DNA from: Anaeromicropila herbilytica
GTDB lineage: Bacteria; Bacillota; Clostridia; Lachnospirales; Lachnospiraceae
NCBI RefSeq assembly: GCF_016591975.1
Contig: NZ_AP024169.1
Location: forward strand, 3,759,001-3,823,000
Direction of reading: 5' to 3'
Length of the DNA: 64,000 bases
Below are positions 34,948 through 43,864 of this stretch, piece after piece; positions within the stretch are counted from its first letter, which is position 1, and every line of letters starts with the position of its first letter. The position numbers and the translations under genes are program-made. The notes below the pieces were generated by a model. The model made no database searches, had not been told where the DNA came from, and saw only the letters and a list, made by a program, of their open reading frames with translations.

Positions 34948-36820
34948 ACTAAACAATCTAGAAGAATTAGATACTCTTCGTTCTTTCGCTAAAAGATCAC
35001 TCGATGAACAAAAAATAAAGGTTTTAGTTTGTTGTGGTACTGGCTGCGTCGCAGGTGGCTCTCTCCTAATCTACGATAGAATAAAAGAATTATGCGAAGA
35101 GAAGGGCCTAGATGTATGTGTCTCCTTGCAAGAGGAACCACATGGTGACAACATAGGTCTTAAGAAAAGTGGATGTCATGGATTCTGCGAAATGGGCCCA
35201 CTCTTAAAAATAGAACCACTAGGAATCCTTTACATAAAGGTAAAGCTTGAAGATTGTAAAGAAATTGTTGAAAGTACCATTATGAATAACGAGATTATCG
35301 ATCGACTTCTTTATAAGATTAACGATGTTACCTATCGTAAGCAAGAAGATATTCCTTTCTATAAAAAGCAGACTCGTCTAGTTCTTGAGAATTGTGGTAG
35401 TAGTGATGCTCTTGATATTCTTGAATATCTTGCTAAGGATGGCTACGAAGCCTTTACCAAAGCCTTATTTACAATGACAAGTAAGGACATCTGCAAACAA
35501 ATCAGTGAATCTAATCTACGTGGCCGTGGGGGCGGTGGCTTTCCAACTGGGCGAAAATGGGAACAGGTATTAAGACAAACAGAGCCAGTAAAATATATTG
35601 TATGTAATGGTGATGAAGGTGACCCAGGTGCCTTTATGGACCGAAGTATCATGGAGGGCGACCCTCATAAAATGCTTGAAGGAATGATGATTGCTGGACT
35701 AGCTACTGGATCTAATACAGGATATATCTATGTGCGTGCAGAATATCCTCTTGCAGTAAGTAGATTAATGGCTGCCATAAAAAGTGCAAAAGAACTAGGA
35801 TTATTAGGTGAACATATTCTAGGTTCTGACTTCAATTTTGATATACATATCAACCGTGGCGCTGGTGCCTTTGTATGTGGGGAAGGTAGTGCTTTAACTG
35901 CTTCCATCGAAGGAAAAAGAGGTATGCCTCGTGTCAAACCTCCAAGAACCGTGGAACAAGGTCTATTTGGTAAGCCTACAGTATTAAATAACGTTGAAAC
36001 ATATGCTAATGTTCCATTGATTATTACAAAAGGTGCCGACTGGTACAAATCCATAGGACCTGAAAATAGTCCCGGAACTAAGGCATTTGCCCTAACAGGT
36101 AATGTTAACAATACTGGATTAATTGAAGTTCCAATGGGAACCACTCTTAGAGAGATAATCTTTGATATCGGCGGTGGGGTTAAGAATGACAAGGAATTCA
36201 AAGCTGTTCAGATTGGAGGACCTTCTGGCGGATGTCTAACCAAAGAACATCTTGATCTCTCCCTTGACTTTGATAGTCTTAAGAAGGTAGGCGCAATGAT
36301 TGGATCTGGTGGTCTCGTTGTAATGGATGAAAACACATGTATGGTGGAAGTATCCCGTTTCTTTATGAACTTTACTCAAAATGAATCCTGTGGTAAATGT
36401 GTTCCATGTCGTGAAGGAACAAAGAGAATGCTTGAGATTCTTGAGAGAATTGTTCATGGTGATGGTACAATTGATGATCTTGATCTCTTAGAAGAGCTCG
36501 GAGATACCATATCCAAAACCGCTCTATGTGGCTTAGGTAAAACTGCTGCATCACCAGTTCAAAGTACCTTAAAGTATTTCAAAGACGAATATATTGCTCA
36601 TGTTGTAGATAAAAAATGTCCATCTGGCGATTGCCAAGCTTTAAAGAAAATTGTTATTCAAAAAGATCAGTGTAAAGGCTGTAGTAAATGTGCAAGAACT
36701 TGCCCTGTTGGTGCAATTTCTGGAAAAGTGAAAGAACCTTTTGAAATTAATTCATCAAAATGCATTAAATGTGGTGCATGTATTACTGCCTGCCCATTTA
36801 AAGCAATTAAGGAGGCATAA
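34940..36820 (+). CDS. hydB: Bifurcating hydrogenase NAD- and FMN-binding subunit (NuoF-like, HydB/HndC)
   Basis: Flavin subunit of 626 residues. An N-terminal thioredoxin-like [2Fe-2S] domain (about 1-110; CCGTGCVAGG, CHGFCEMGP) precedes the NuoF core. That core has the NADH/FMN motifs GRGGGGFPTGRKWE, CNGDEGDPGAF and GAGAFVCGEGSAL, then the [4Fe-4S] motif ESCGKCVPCREGTKRM. The C-terminus is a two-cluster ferredoxin domain (CKGCSKCARTCPVGAI, CIKCGACITACPFKAI). This layout matches Thermotoga HydB and Desulfovibrio HndC, where NADH and reduced ferredoxin are used together to make H2. Confidence 0.95.
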   Translation: MNRLNNLEELDTLRSFAKRSLDEQKIKVLVCCGTGCVAGGSLLIYDRIKELCEEKGLDVCVSLQEEPHGDNIGLKKSGCHGFCEMGPLLKIEPLGILYIKVKLEDCKEIVESTIMNNEIIDRLLYKINDVTYRKQEDIPFYKKQTRLVLENCGSSDALDILEYLAKDGYEAFTKALFTMTSKDICKQISESNLRGRGGGGFPTGRKWEQVLRQTEPVKYIVCNGDEGDPGAFMDRSIMEGDPHKMLEGMMIAGLATGSNTGYIYVRAEYPLAVSRLMAAIKSAKELGLLGEHILGSDFNFDIHINRGAGAFVCGEGSALTASIEGKRGMPRVKPPRTVEQGLFGKPTVLNNVETYANVPLIITKGADWYKSIGPENSPGTKAFALTGNVNNTGLIEVPMGTTLREIIFDIGGGVKNDKEFKAVQIGGPSGGCLTKEHLDLSLDFDSLKKVGAMIGSGGLVVMDENTCMVEVSRFFMNFTQNESCGKCVPCREGTKRMLEILERIVHGDGTIDDLDLLEELGDTISKTALCGLGKTAASPVQSTLKYFKDEYIAHVVDKKCPSGDCQALKKIVIQKDQCKGCSKCARTCPVGAISGKVKEPFEINSSKCIKCGACITACPFKAIKEA

Positions 36821-36822
36821 TC

Positions 36823-38520
36823 ATGAGCAAAGGAATCATGTATATTGATGATATGAGAGTACCTTTTGATGGAGAAAAAAATGTACTTTCAGTAATAAGA
36901 AAAGCAGGAATCGATATTCCGACTTTCTGCTACTACTCCGAACTTTCTGTATACGGTGCTTGCAGAATGTGTGTAGTAGAAAACGAATGGGGCTCTATTG
37001 AAGCATCTTGTTCTATGATACCAAAAGATGGAATGAAGATTAGAACAAATACCGCCAAATTACAGAAACATCGCAAGATGATATTAGAGCTACTCCTCTC
37101 CTCCCATTGCAGAGATTGTACAACTTGTGAGAAAAATGGTAAATGTAAGCTCCAAGAATTAGCTCTTCGCTTAGGAATCAATCGTGTTCGTTTTCAAGAT
37201 ACCAGGGAGACGATTGAGTTAGATACCTCTAGTCCTGCAATCGTTCGAAATAATAATAAATGCATCCTATGTGGAGATTGTGTTCGCGTATGTGACGAGA
37301 TTCAAGGAATGGGTATTCTAGATTTTGTACATCGTGGTTCTAACCTTCAAGTGATGCCAGCTTTTAATCGAAAATTAAGTGAAACCAAATGCATTAACTG
37401 TGGGCAATGCGCTGCTGTTTGCCCAACAGGTGCTATTACCATAAAACAAGATATTGACCGTGTATGGGATGCAATTTTTGATCCTACCAAACACGTTGTT
37501 GTACAAATAGCTCCAGCTGTTCGGGTTGCTATCGGAGAAGAATTCGGCTTAAAGGCAGGTGATAATGTAATTGGCAAATTAGTTACTGCATTAAAACGAA
37601 TTGGATTTGACGAGGTATTTGATACTACCTTAGGCGCTGACTTAACCGTTATGGAAGAAGCGAATGAATTCTTAGAACGTTTTGAAAAAAGTGAAAACCT
37701 TCCACTTTTCACTTCGTGCTGTCCTGCTTGGGTTCGCTATGTGGAAATGAATAAGCCAGAATTATTACCTCATATCTCTTCTTGTAAATCTCCAATGGAG
37801 ATGTTCGCGGCCGTATTAAAAGAACATTATAAATCCATACAAGATACGCTTAAGAAGGAGGCTATTGTTGTTGCTATCATGCCTTGTACTGCTAAGAAAT
37901 ATGAAGCAGCAAGAGAAGAATTCTTACGCGATAATGTACCTGATGTTGATTATGTCATCACAACTCAAGAACTTAGTACTATGATAAAGCAAAGTGGCTT
38001 AATCTTTAGAGAACTTGAGAATAATGCAACAGACATGCCATTCGGTATGGGAAGTGGTGCAGGTGTCATCTTCGGAGCAACGGGCGGAGTTGCCGAGGCA
38101 GTTATTCGAAGATGCTATTCAAAGAAGACCTCTGCTACACTTAAGGACCTAGAATTCTGCGGTGTTCGTGGAATGTCTGCCTTGAAAGAAGCTACAGTTC
38201 TGATTAATAATCATGAAATAAAAATAGCAGTTGTACATGGACTACATAATGCTCAGTTATTGTTAGAAGAAATAGAAAGTGGTAATGTTCAATATGATTT
38301 AGTTGAAGTGATGGCATGCCCAGGTGGTTGCATTGGTGGTGCTGGTCAACCTTTTGGACTTGCGAATAAAAAAGTTAAGAGAGCGGATGGCCTATACAGT
38401 GCAGATCGTCTATCTCAAGTAAAGAGTTCCGAAGAAAATCCTATGGTACTCTCTTTATATGATGGATTACTAAAAGATAAAGCCCATTCCTTACTTCATG
38501 TGAACTACACTGATAGATAA
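36823..38520 (+). CDS. hydA: [FeFe] hydrogenase catalytic subunit (HydA/HndD)
   Basis: Catalytic subunit of 565 residues. N-terminal [2Fe-2S] domain (CYYSELSVYGACRMC), the His/Cys3 cluster motif (HCRDCTTCEKNGKC), two [4Fe-4S] clusters (CILCGDCVRVC, CINCGQCAAVCPTGA), then the H-cluster domain. All three signatures are present: L1 TSCCPAWVRY, L2 MPCTAKKYEA and L3 ACPGGCIGGAGQP. The protein ends soon after with an SSEENPMVLSLYDG-type small-subunit-like tail. Starts 2 nt after hydB with GGAGGCATAATC as its site. The maturases HydEFG are not in the window. Confidence 0.96.
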   Translation: MSKGIMYIDDMRVPFDGEKNVLSVIRKAGIDIPTFCYYSELSVYGACRMCVVENEWGSIEASCSMIPKDGMKIRTNTAKLQKHRKMILELLLSSHCRDCTTCEKNGKCKLQELALRLGINRVRFQDTRETIELDTSSPAIVRNNNKCILCGDCVRVCDEIQGMGILDFVHRGSNLQVMPAFNRKLSETKCINCGQCAAVCPTGAITIKQDIDRVWDAIFDPTKHVVVQIAPAVRVAIGEEFGLKAGDNVIGKLVTALKRIGFDEVFDTTLGADLTVMEEANEFLERFEKSENLPLFTSCCPAWVRYVEMNKPELLPHISSCKSPMEMFAAVLKEHYKSIQDTLKKEAIVVAIMPCTAKKYEAAREEFLRDNVPDVDYVITTQELSTMIKQSGLIFRELENNATDMPFGMGSGAGVIFGATGGVAEAVIRRCYSKKTSATLKDLEFCGVRGMSALKEATVLINNHEIKIAVVHGLHNAQLLLEEIESGNVQYDLVEVMACPGGCIGGAGQPFGLANKKVKRADGLYSADRLSQVKSSEENPMVLSLYDGLLKDKAHSLLHVNYTDR

Positions 38521-38776
38521 TACTTAATTTATACTAATAGCCTCAAATGTCGCAGTAAAAAAATGAATGTGATAATTAATAACTGCGTGACTGACCTTAT
38601 TAAGCATTATTAAACTTATAATATCTCATAGAAAAACCATCATCGATAAAGCAAATAGTTTCCTATTGCAACAAATTCATCGATGATGGTTTTATTATTT
38701 TAATATGTTGTATGCTTAAAATCTTCAATTTTAGTAGTAATGCGTTCATGATGATAACTCAAACTTCGCATAAGTT
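38521..38776. terminator. Intergenic region with a bidirectional terminator at 38633-38693
   Basis: AAAACCATCATCGAT at 38633-38647 pairs perfectly with ATCGATGATGGTTTT at 38679-38693. It ends the hydrogenase operon on the plus strand and can end the aldo/keto reductase gene on the minus strand. Nothing else recognisable is present. Confidence 0.8.
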
Positions 38777-39760
38777 TTACTTCAATATTTCTTCTATTCT
38801 TTGCAATTCTTGATCAGTGAAATCTAATTTATTAACAATCTCGACATTAGCTTCAATCTGACTTACTTTACTTGCACCTATTAATGCAGTTGTCACACGA
38901 TTTTTGCGTAGTACCCAAGATAAAGACATTTGCGCTAATGACTGTCCTCTATCTTTTGCAACTTCATTTAACTTTATAACCTTATTAATCTTATCCTCTG
39001 TAATATCATTTTCATGTAAGAATACACTTTTCGTTGCTCTTGAACCTTCTGGGATTCCTTTGATATATTTATCTGTTAAGATTCCTTGTGCTAATGGACA
39101 AAATGCGATTGATCCAATTCCTTCTTCTTCTAATACATCTAATAATCCATCCTCTACCCAACGGTTAAACATATTATAATTTGGTTGGTGTATAATACAA
39201 GGAGTCTTATTTTTTCTTAAGATTGCTGCTGCTTTTTTTGTGTCTTCTGCACTATAATTCGATAATCCTACATACAAGGCTTTTCCTTGTCTTACCGCAT
39301 CAGATAATGCATTCATTGTTTCTTCTAATGGAGTATTAGGGTCTGGTCTATGATGATAGAAAATGTCTACATAATCAAGCCCCATACGCTTTAGACTTTG
39401 ATCTAAACTTGATAATAAATATTTTCTTGATCCCCAATCCCCGTATGGGCCTTCCCACATGGTATATCCTGCTTTTGTAGATATAATTAATTGATCTCTA
39501 TAGCTTTTAAACTCTTCCTTTAATACCTTACCAAAATTCTCTTCTGCAGAACCTGGAACTGGACCATAGTTATTTGCTAAATCAAAATGTGTAATTCCTA
39601 GATCAAATGCTTTAAACAATAATGCCTTTTGGTTCTCAAATGGATCAACTGAACCAAAATTGTGCCATAAGCCTAGTGCTACCCTAGGTAATTTTAACCC
39701 ACTTTTCCCACAATGAATATATTGCATTTGTTCATATCTTTTTTCACTTGCTTGATACAT
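38777..39760 (-). CDS. Aldo/keto reductase (YghZ-like)
   Basis: NADPH-dependent reductase of 327 residues with a TIM-barrel. The tetrad is visible: Asp and Tyr in FDLANNYGP, Lys in ISTKAGY and His in FYHHRPDP. The phrase KLPRVALGLWHNFG and the segment NYGPVPGSAEENFGKVL identify the YghZ/GpR branch, which reduces glyceraldehyde-3-phosphate or methylglyoxal-like aldehydes. The C-terminal nucleotide-binding region ALIGASKVSQIEANV is intact. Start chosen after GGAGGAGAAG. No functional link to the neighbours is evident. Confidence 0.92.
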   Translation of the reverse strand: MYQASEKRYEQMQYIHCGKSGLKLPRVALGLWHNFGSVDPFENQKALLFKAFDLGITHFDLANNYGPVPGSAEENFGKVLKEEFKSYRDQLIISTKAGYTMWEGPYGDWGSRKYLLSSLDQSLKRMGLDYVDIFYHHRPDPNTPLEETMNALSDAVRQGKALYVGLSNYSAEDTKKAAAILRKNKTPCIIHQPNYNMFNRWVEDGLLDVLEEEGIGSIAFCPLAQGILTDKYIKGIPEGSRATKSVFLHENDITEDKINKVIKLNEVAKDRGQSLAQMSLSWVLRKNRVTTALIGASKVSQIEANVEIVNKLDFTDQELQRIEEILK

Positions 39761-39903
39761 TCTTCTCCTCCTATAAATAGCAAAACCACATATTTATAAA
39801 ACAATTTCTTTTTACTTTACAACATAGAACTTGGTTGAGTCAAGGTTATATAAGCTTGTCTTTTTGTATTATATTATACATTTATATAATATAATAATAT
39901 ACT

Positions 39904-39930
39904 AAAAACCTCGAAATTAATTCGAGGCTT
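39904..39930 (-). terminator. Terminator of the hemerythrin gene
   Basis: On the minus strand GCCTCGAATTAATTTCGAGG is followed by T5, just downstream of the hemerythrin stop. Confidence 0.75.
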
Positions 39931-39966
39931 TATATAATACTTCATATTTTATTAATTATGTGTATA

Positions 39967-40356
39967 TTACTTTCCAATTAATATATCATTTTCTAATATA
40001 TGGTGTCCTAACCAATAATCTAAAAATTCTAGGATTTTAAGTAATGACTCAACTTGATTATTATCAATGTCATCTAAATTAATTTCTTCTAATTTCTCAA
40101 TAAATTGATTATGTTCCATCTTCTGTGTAAACATTCTTTTATAACCGATACTCTCCATATAAGCTTCTTCATCAGCAAAATGCTTTTTGGTATAATTCCT
40201 TAATTCCTCAATGATAGCTACAATATGATCATACTTATCTGCAATAAAATCTTGATTTAATAATTCGTATGCCTCTTTTGCGATACGAAATAATTCCCTA
40301 TGTTGATCATCAACTTCAGTAATTCCTGTTAAATATTCCTCTTTCATTTCAAACAT
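39967..40356 (-). CDS. Bacteriohemerythrin
   Basis: A 129-residue four-helix protein with a full diiron ligand set: His in DDQHRELF, His and Glu in KKHFADEEAYM, His in EHNQFIEKL, and His, His and Asp in LGHHILENDILIGK. Length and motifs match stand-alone bacteriohemerythrins, which bind O2 reversibly and serve in O2 delivery, storage or sensing. In an anaerobe, a role in scavenging or in supplying O2 to a detoxifying reductase is plausible. GGAGG lies 8 nt before ATG. Single-gene unit. Confidence 0.93.
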   Translation of the reverse strand: MFEMKEEYLTGITEVDDQHRELFRIAKEAYELLNQDFIADKYDHIVAIIEELRNYTKKHFADEEAYMESIGYKRMFTQKMEHNQFIEKLEEINLDDIDNNQVESLLKILEFLDYWLGHHILENDILIGK

Positions 40357-40434
40357 GTAATTATCCTCCGTATAATTTTATTATCTCATTTTATGTATTT
40401 ATATTAATTTTTATTTAATATAGATTTTAAATAT

Positions 40435-41595
40435 CTAATATTCTTCAAATGCTTGTAGAATGGTGCTATAGATAGCATACCCTATTTCATCCCTCTTTGA
40501 ATCATCTGCTAGCACTTTAGCATCACTTTTATTGGTTAAAAATGCTGATTCAATTAATATGGCAGGCATTTTCGTATATTTAAGCACTGCTAGATTTGGT
40601 CTTGGTTTAATATTACGATTGGTACTATTGATTGCACTTAATAAATTAGGCAAACATAAATTTGCTAATTGATTCGAAGATATTCCCATACGATTGGTTC
40701 TTGGATTATTTGGAGAATATTCAATTTCTGTACCTTTTGCTGTCTTACCGGCTGCATTAATATGAATACTAATAAATAAATCTGCTTGCGTCTCATTTGC
40801 AAATGTATACCTTGCTATTAATGATGCTTTTGACGTCTTTATTGGATCTGTAGATTTTCCTTTTGTTATCATTTTCTCAAAATCAGTAAGTCTAGTGTAA
40901 TAAACTTTAATATCAGATTCTCCATCTAAATATTCTTTTGCATGCTGTAGAATACTAAGCGTAAGATTCTTCTCAACTAAAGAATTCCCCATAGCTCCAG
41001 GATCAGTTCCACCATGTCCCGCATCAATCACAACAATTTTACCATACATATCTTTTGGTGCCATCACAGTTACAAAGATAGCCTCATCATTCTCTTCAAC
41101 TGCAAATGCTCTAACTGTTTTTGTTTTTAAATAAATCTTTGTATCACCATTACTATCTAGTTTGACAGAAATTGATTTGATGGAATCATCCATTTCTTCG
41201 GGAACATTTTCATTATAAAAGTCAACATAATCTCCTGGAATTGTTATAATAAACTGGCGATTGATATAATCATCCTTTGTTGTAATATTATCTTTCTCTA
41301 CATCTTCACTTCTTAATATTTTTATTGAATAATCATCTGGTTCCTCGGTACTACTGGAACCTTCATCTCCATCTTCACTATTATCTACTACCTCAGAACT
41401 ATCACCAGTCTTCGAATCTTGTTTACTATTACTTGCTGGACTTGATTTATTCGTACCTGAATTAAGAACTTGTCCATTTTTGGTATGCCCATTTTGGGCA
41501 TGTACTTTTTGGGCATGTACTTTATTAGTACACGTTAGTGATAGCATAATAAATAATACCATAAAAAATGCTTTATTCATACTAAACTTTTTCAA
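40435..41595 (-). CDS. Secreted N-acetylmuramoyl-L-alanine amidase (Amidase_3)
   Basis: TTG start with AGAGGAT upstream; an ATG 5 codons later is possible but poorly placed. The signal peptide is followed by short repeats (KVHAQ twice, then NGHTKNGQ) and a Ser/Asp/Glu-rich low-complexity linker to about residue 90. A beta-rich AMIN-like region (about 90-185) precedes the catalytic domain (about 188-386). Zinc ligands are His in VIDAGHGGTDPGA, the following Glu (LVEKNLTL) and His in FISIHINAA, and the catalytic Glu is in AILIESAFLTN. It cleaves the amide bond between MurNAc and the stem peptide. It may act in division, sporulation or germination. Confidence 0.93.
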   Translation of the reverse strand: MKKFSMNKAFFMVLFIMLSLTCTNKVHAQKVHAQNGHTKNGQVLNSGTNKSSPASNSKQDSKTGDSSEVVDNSEDGDEGSSSTEEPDDYSIKILRSEDVEKDNITTKDDYINRQFIITIPGDYVDFYNENVPEEMDDSIKSISVKLDSNGDTKIYLKTKTVRAFAVEENDEAIFVTVMAPKDMYGKIVVIDAGHGGTDPGAMGNSLVEKNLTLSILQHAKEYLDGESDIKVYYTRLTDFEKMITKGKSTDPIKTSKASLIARYTFANETQADLFISIHINAAGKTAKGTEIEYSPNNPRTNRMGISSNQLANLCLPNLLSAINSTNRNIKPRPNLAVLKYTKMPAILIESAFLTNKSDAKVLADDSKRDEIGYAIYSTILQAFEEY

Positions 41596-41749
41596 TTTTC
41601 TTATCCTCTTTCTTCATTTAAAACTATGTATATTCACGAAATACTGAGTTTAAAAGTCACTTTCAACATCTATTAGCTCATATCCCCCATTATACCAGTT
41701 TTTTCTGTACTTGTCCTTAATATATTCTTACAGTTTTTTTAATTCTTAT

Positions 41750-41809
41750 GAGTTTTCTGTTTTGTGCAAATTGGACTACTTCCTTAATAGTTCATTCGTC
41801 TGGCAACTC
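41750..41809 (-). repeat. Family A repeat, copy 4 (60-bp half unit) in a protease gene remnant
   Basis: In minus-strand reading it begins GAGTTGCCAGACGAATGAAC, contains CAATTTGCACAAAACAG and ends GAAAACTC. The flanks ATTCTTAT (41742-41749) and ATTTTTAT (41810-41817) are an 8-bp duplication with one mismatch. It provides the last codons and the stop of the N-terminal AprX fragment. Like copy 3 it is a half unit with its own target duplication. Confidence 0.8.
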
Positions 41810-42363
41810 ATTTTTATAATCATACCATACACCTGTGTACCGTGGCCATTATCATCATAAGGTTCATTACGATAATTAATAAAATCTTTGAACGCAACCA
41901 ATCTATTATCTCCATATACAAAGTCTGGGTGTGGACTTATTCCAGTATCTACGATTGCTACACCAATCTTTTCTCCTTTAATTCCTCTTTCATGAGCATA
42001 ATTAACTCCTAAAAGATTTCTTGAATGATTCATTTGCGCCATAATCTGAGCATCCACTTCTACTTGCCATTTATCATTATTTGTTTCAATATACTTAAGC
42101 TTATTTTTCTTAACCTCAATAACAAAAGAGTCTATCATAGGTAAGTGATAGATAATCTTTCCAAATCTTTCAATCTCATACTGTTTATTTTCATATTCAT
42201 CACACTTAACAATGAGTTGAACATGCTTTTTGTCAGGCTTTGTGATTACTTTATTATTTGGTTCTCTAATATTATTAATGTAAAGATTATCATATCCACT
42301 ATCTTCTAATCTTCTCTTACTAACAATTACGAGCACGAAATATAGTAGTATAAAATTATCCAA
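41776..42363 (-). pseudogene. AprX-like subtilisin (S8), N-terminal fragment
   Basis: TTG start after AAGGAGATAGG. An inhibitor-like propeptide (about 40-100) is followed by the Asp motif VAIVDTGISPHPD (D139) and the His motif EPYDDNGHGTQVYG (H174), where the family normally has H-G-T-H-x-A-G. Homology stops after GMI, and residues from about 185 come from family A repeat sequence. Even without the repeat, no subtilisin reading frame continues. The oxyanion and Ser regions are absent, so the product cannot be an active protease. The 3' remnant at 1-500 begins at this very motif on the same strand. Confidence 0.85.
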
Positions 42364-42781
42364 CCTATCTCCTTCTTCTCACCCTAAAGTCCACATTCAA
42401 CTTATGAAACTCATACAATAGGTTCACTTAAACATTAGAACATAATGTAATGAATTGGATGGTGAAACTATCATTTTCACATTATCCATATATAATATTC
42501 AGATTTAGGCTTGATTGAGACTCTTATTTTATGAGAAGTTATTAATCATAACGAAAAACTTATTCTTATGATAATCTCCTTTTCACCAAAATCTAATTTT
42601 CAGAATTTGCATCTTGTGTTGTTCTCTTCATTTATCCTTATTTGATAAGAAAATATCCTGCAATAGTCTAAAAATGTCATTATAAGATGAAAATTATTTT
42701 TAAAAAAGTTGAAATAAATAGGAAAATGACCAAGCAGTGTTACATAAGATACACTATAATTAATTTATAGGAGGAACAAAA
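42364..42781. other. 418-bp intergenic region between the protease fragment and the Cys/Gly-rich gene
   Basis: AT-rich, with no ORF and no copy of repeat family A. CATAAGATA at about 42746-42754 resembles a SigK -10 element (CATAnnnTA), but a matching -35 AC at the right distance is not convincing. GGAGGAAC before 42782 is the ribosome binding site of the next gene. Confidence 0.4.
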
Positions 42782-42982
42782 ATGAGTGATTTAGCAGCAA
42801 CTAGTTGTGGTGGAGGATGTGACTCTAATAATAATAGCTGTATTTGGATTATCTTAATATTATTATGCTGTTGCGGAAATGGCAGTGGATTTGGTGGATT
42901 TGGAAGTAGTAACGGCGACTGCAGCTGTATTATCTGGATTTTACTTATTCTTTGCCTTTGCGGCGGAAACTCTTTCTTCTAG
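42782..42982 (+). CDS. Small Cys/Gly-rich two-helix protein
   Basis: A 66-residue protein with two near-identical modules. A Cys/Gly/Asn-rich segment (SCGGGCDSNNNSC; then GNGSGFGGFGSSNGDCSC) precedes each hydrophobic helix (IWIILILLCCCG; IIWILLILCLCGG). It has at least ten Cys. The ribosome binding site AGGAGGAAC is strong and a perfect terminator follows, so the gene is real. Similar small hypothetical proteins occur in Lachnospiraceae, some of them labelled chorion-like high-cysteine proteins. The YjcZ-type small spore membrane proteins are another comparison. Function unknown; spore surface or membrane is a guess. Confidence 0.75.
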   Translation: MSDLAATSCGGGCDSNNNSCIWIILILLCCCGNGSGFGGFGSSNGDCSCIIWILLILCLCGGNSFF

Positions 42983-43081
42983 GAACAACTAAAACTTAAT
43001 TTATTGCTTAATCTCTGTATTCGTAGTTTCTTAATTAACTTGTTATATGAGACCTGAAAACTTTCAATCAGAAAAGTAATA

Positions 43082-43112
43082 CGAAAAAAGCTGCTTAAAG
43101 CAGCTTTTTTCG
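43082..43112. terminator. Terminator after the Cys/Gly-rich gene
   Basis: CGAAAAAAGCTGCTT pairs perfectly with AAGCAGCTTTTTTCG around an A-rich turn; bidirectional. Confidence 0.88.
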
Positions 43113-43177
43113 TATATATGCATTCTAAAACAATTCTAAGTTTCATTAAGTCAAATTTCCATATTAAATTCTATACT

Positions 43178-43307
43178 ATACTTGATAAATTCATACAAAA
43201 CAATATTTATTACCATAATTGTAACGTAACACACTGTAGTGACTTTTACTTTTACAAGTATATAAAGTTCCTTATATGTTTATTTTATAGATGAATTTAT
43301 CAAGTAT
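43178..43307. repeat. Family C inverted repeat
   Basis: ATACTTGATAAATTCAT (43178-43194) and its exact complement at 43291-43307 are separated by 96 bp with no ORF. The right arm recurs exactly at 45439-45455, and the next about 25 bp there are also alike (TCNNGAAA ... TTACT ... AAGC). The pattern suggests a decayed non-autonomous element flanking aroC. Confidence 0.65.
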
Positions 43308-43335
43308 TCATTGAAATAGTTACTATAAGCTTGAA

Positions 43336-43554
43336 TTAGTTATTTATTAATTTATCCTTATTCTTTAATCTTTCTTTCAAACATTTAATACATTCCTCGT
43401 CAATCTCATATACCGTATTATCTTCAATAATTAATCCAGATGACTCTATTTTTAAGTCACCTAATATATCAAAATCATCAGAATCATCCTGCTGCATCTG
43501 ATAATCATAAAATTCATAATCTATATATTGATTTTCTTTCTTCCTATAATCCAT
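43336..43554 (-). CDS. Small acidic protein (72 aa)
   Basis: Very acidic and Tyr/Asp-rich at the N-terminus (YIDYEFYDYQMQQDDSDDFD), then a more ordered middle (GLIIEDNTVYEIDEEC) with CIKC near residue 56 and a basic C-terminus. The ribosome binding site is GAGGAG 9 nt before ATG. No family recognised. The single CxxC and the small size allow a metal- or redox-linked role, but nothing more can be said. Confidence 0.6.
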   Translation of the reverse strand: MDYRKKENQYIDYEFYDYQMQQDDSDDFDILGDLKIESSGLIIEDNTVYEIDEECIKCLKERLKNKDKLINN

Positions 43555-43864
43555 TTCTATATTCTCCTCTTCTTTGTATCCTTACTATATATTAATATAT
43601 GTTATTTTTTCTACAAATGTCCTTAAAAACTTGAATCATTTTCCCTTATCCTATATAATTAGATTAATTTAACTTATCTGTACTTTTAAACTTTAACACG
43701 TTAATCAGTAAGCTTGCATGAATCAAATATTTATTAGCCTATATAATATGTAACATATAAATTTACTATCTTATGTTTAACAAACAAAACTAGGCGTTTG
43801 AGTAATGAATAGATAATATGATAATTGTGATAAGACAACTAAAATATAAAAAAGGAGTGATATT
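43555..43864. other. Intergenic region upstream of aroC
   Basis: AT-rich divergent spacer of 310 bp between the small acidic gene and aroC. I see no repeat-family copy and no riboswitch. AAAAAAGGAGTGATATT before 43865 is the aroC ribosome binding site. Confidence 0.4.

Noticed and set aside
526..41817. Idea that family A insertions themselves split the AprX gene
   Set aside because: Each copy has its own target duplication, and removing it does not restore a subtilisin frame on either side, so the repeats probably arrived after the break.
501..41830. Skin-like programmed excision of the 41-kb segment
   Set aside because: No identical recombination core joins the two ends, a stop precedes the C-terminal half, and the interval carries housekeeping-type genes. 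Kept only as a question in the findings.
42746..42754. SigK-type promoter for the Cys/Gly-rich gene
   Set aside because: CATAAGATA fits the -10 pattern but no -35 AC stands at the proper distance, so it is not listed as a promoter.
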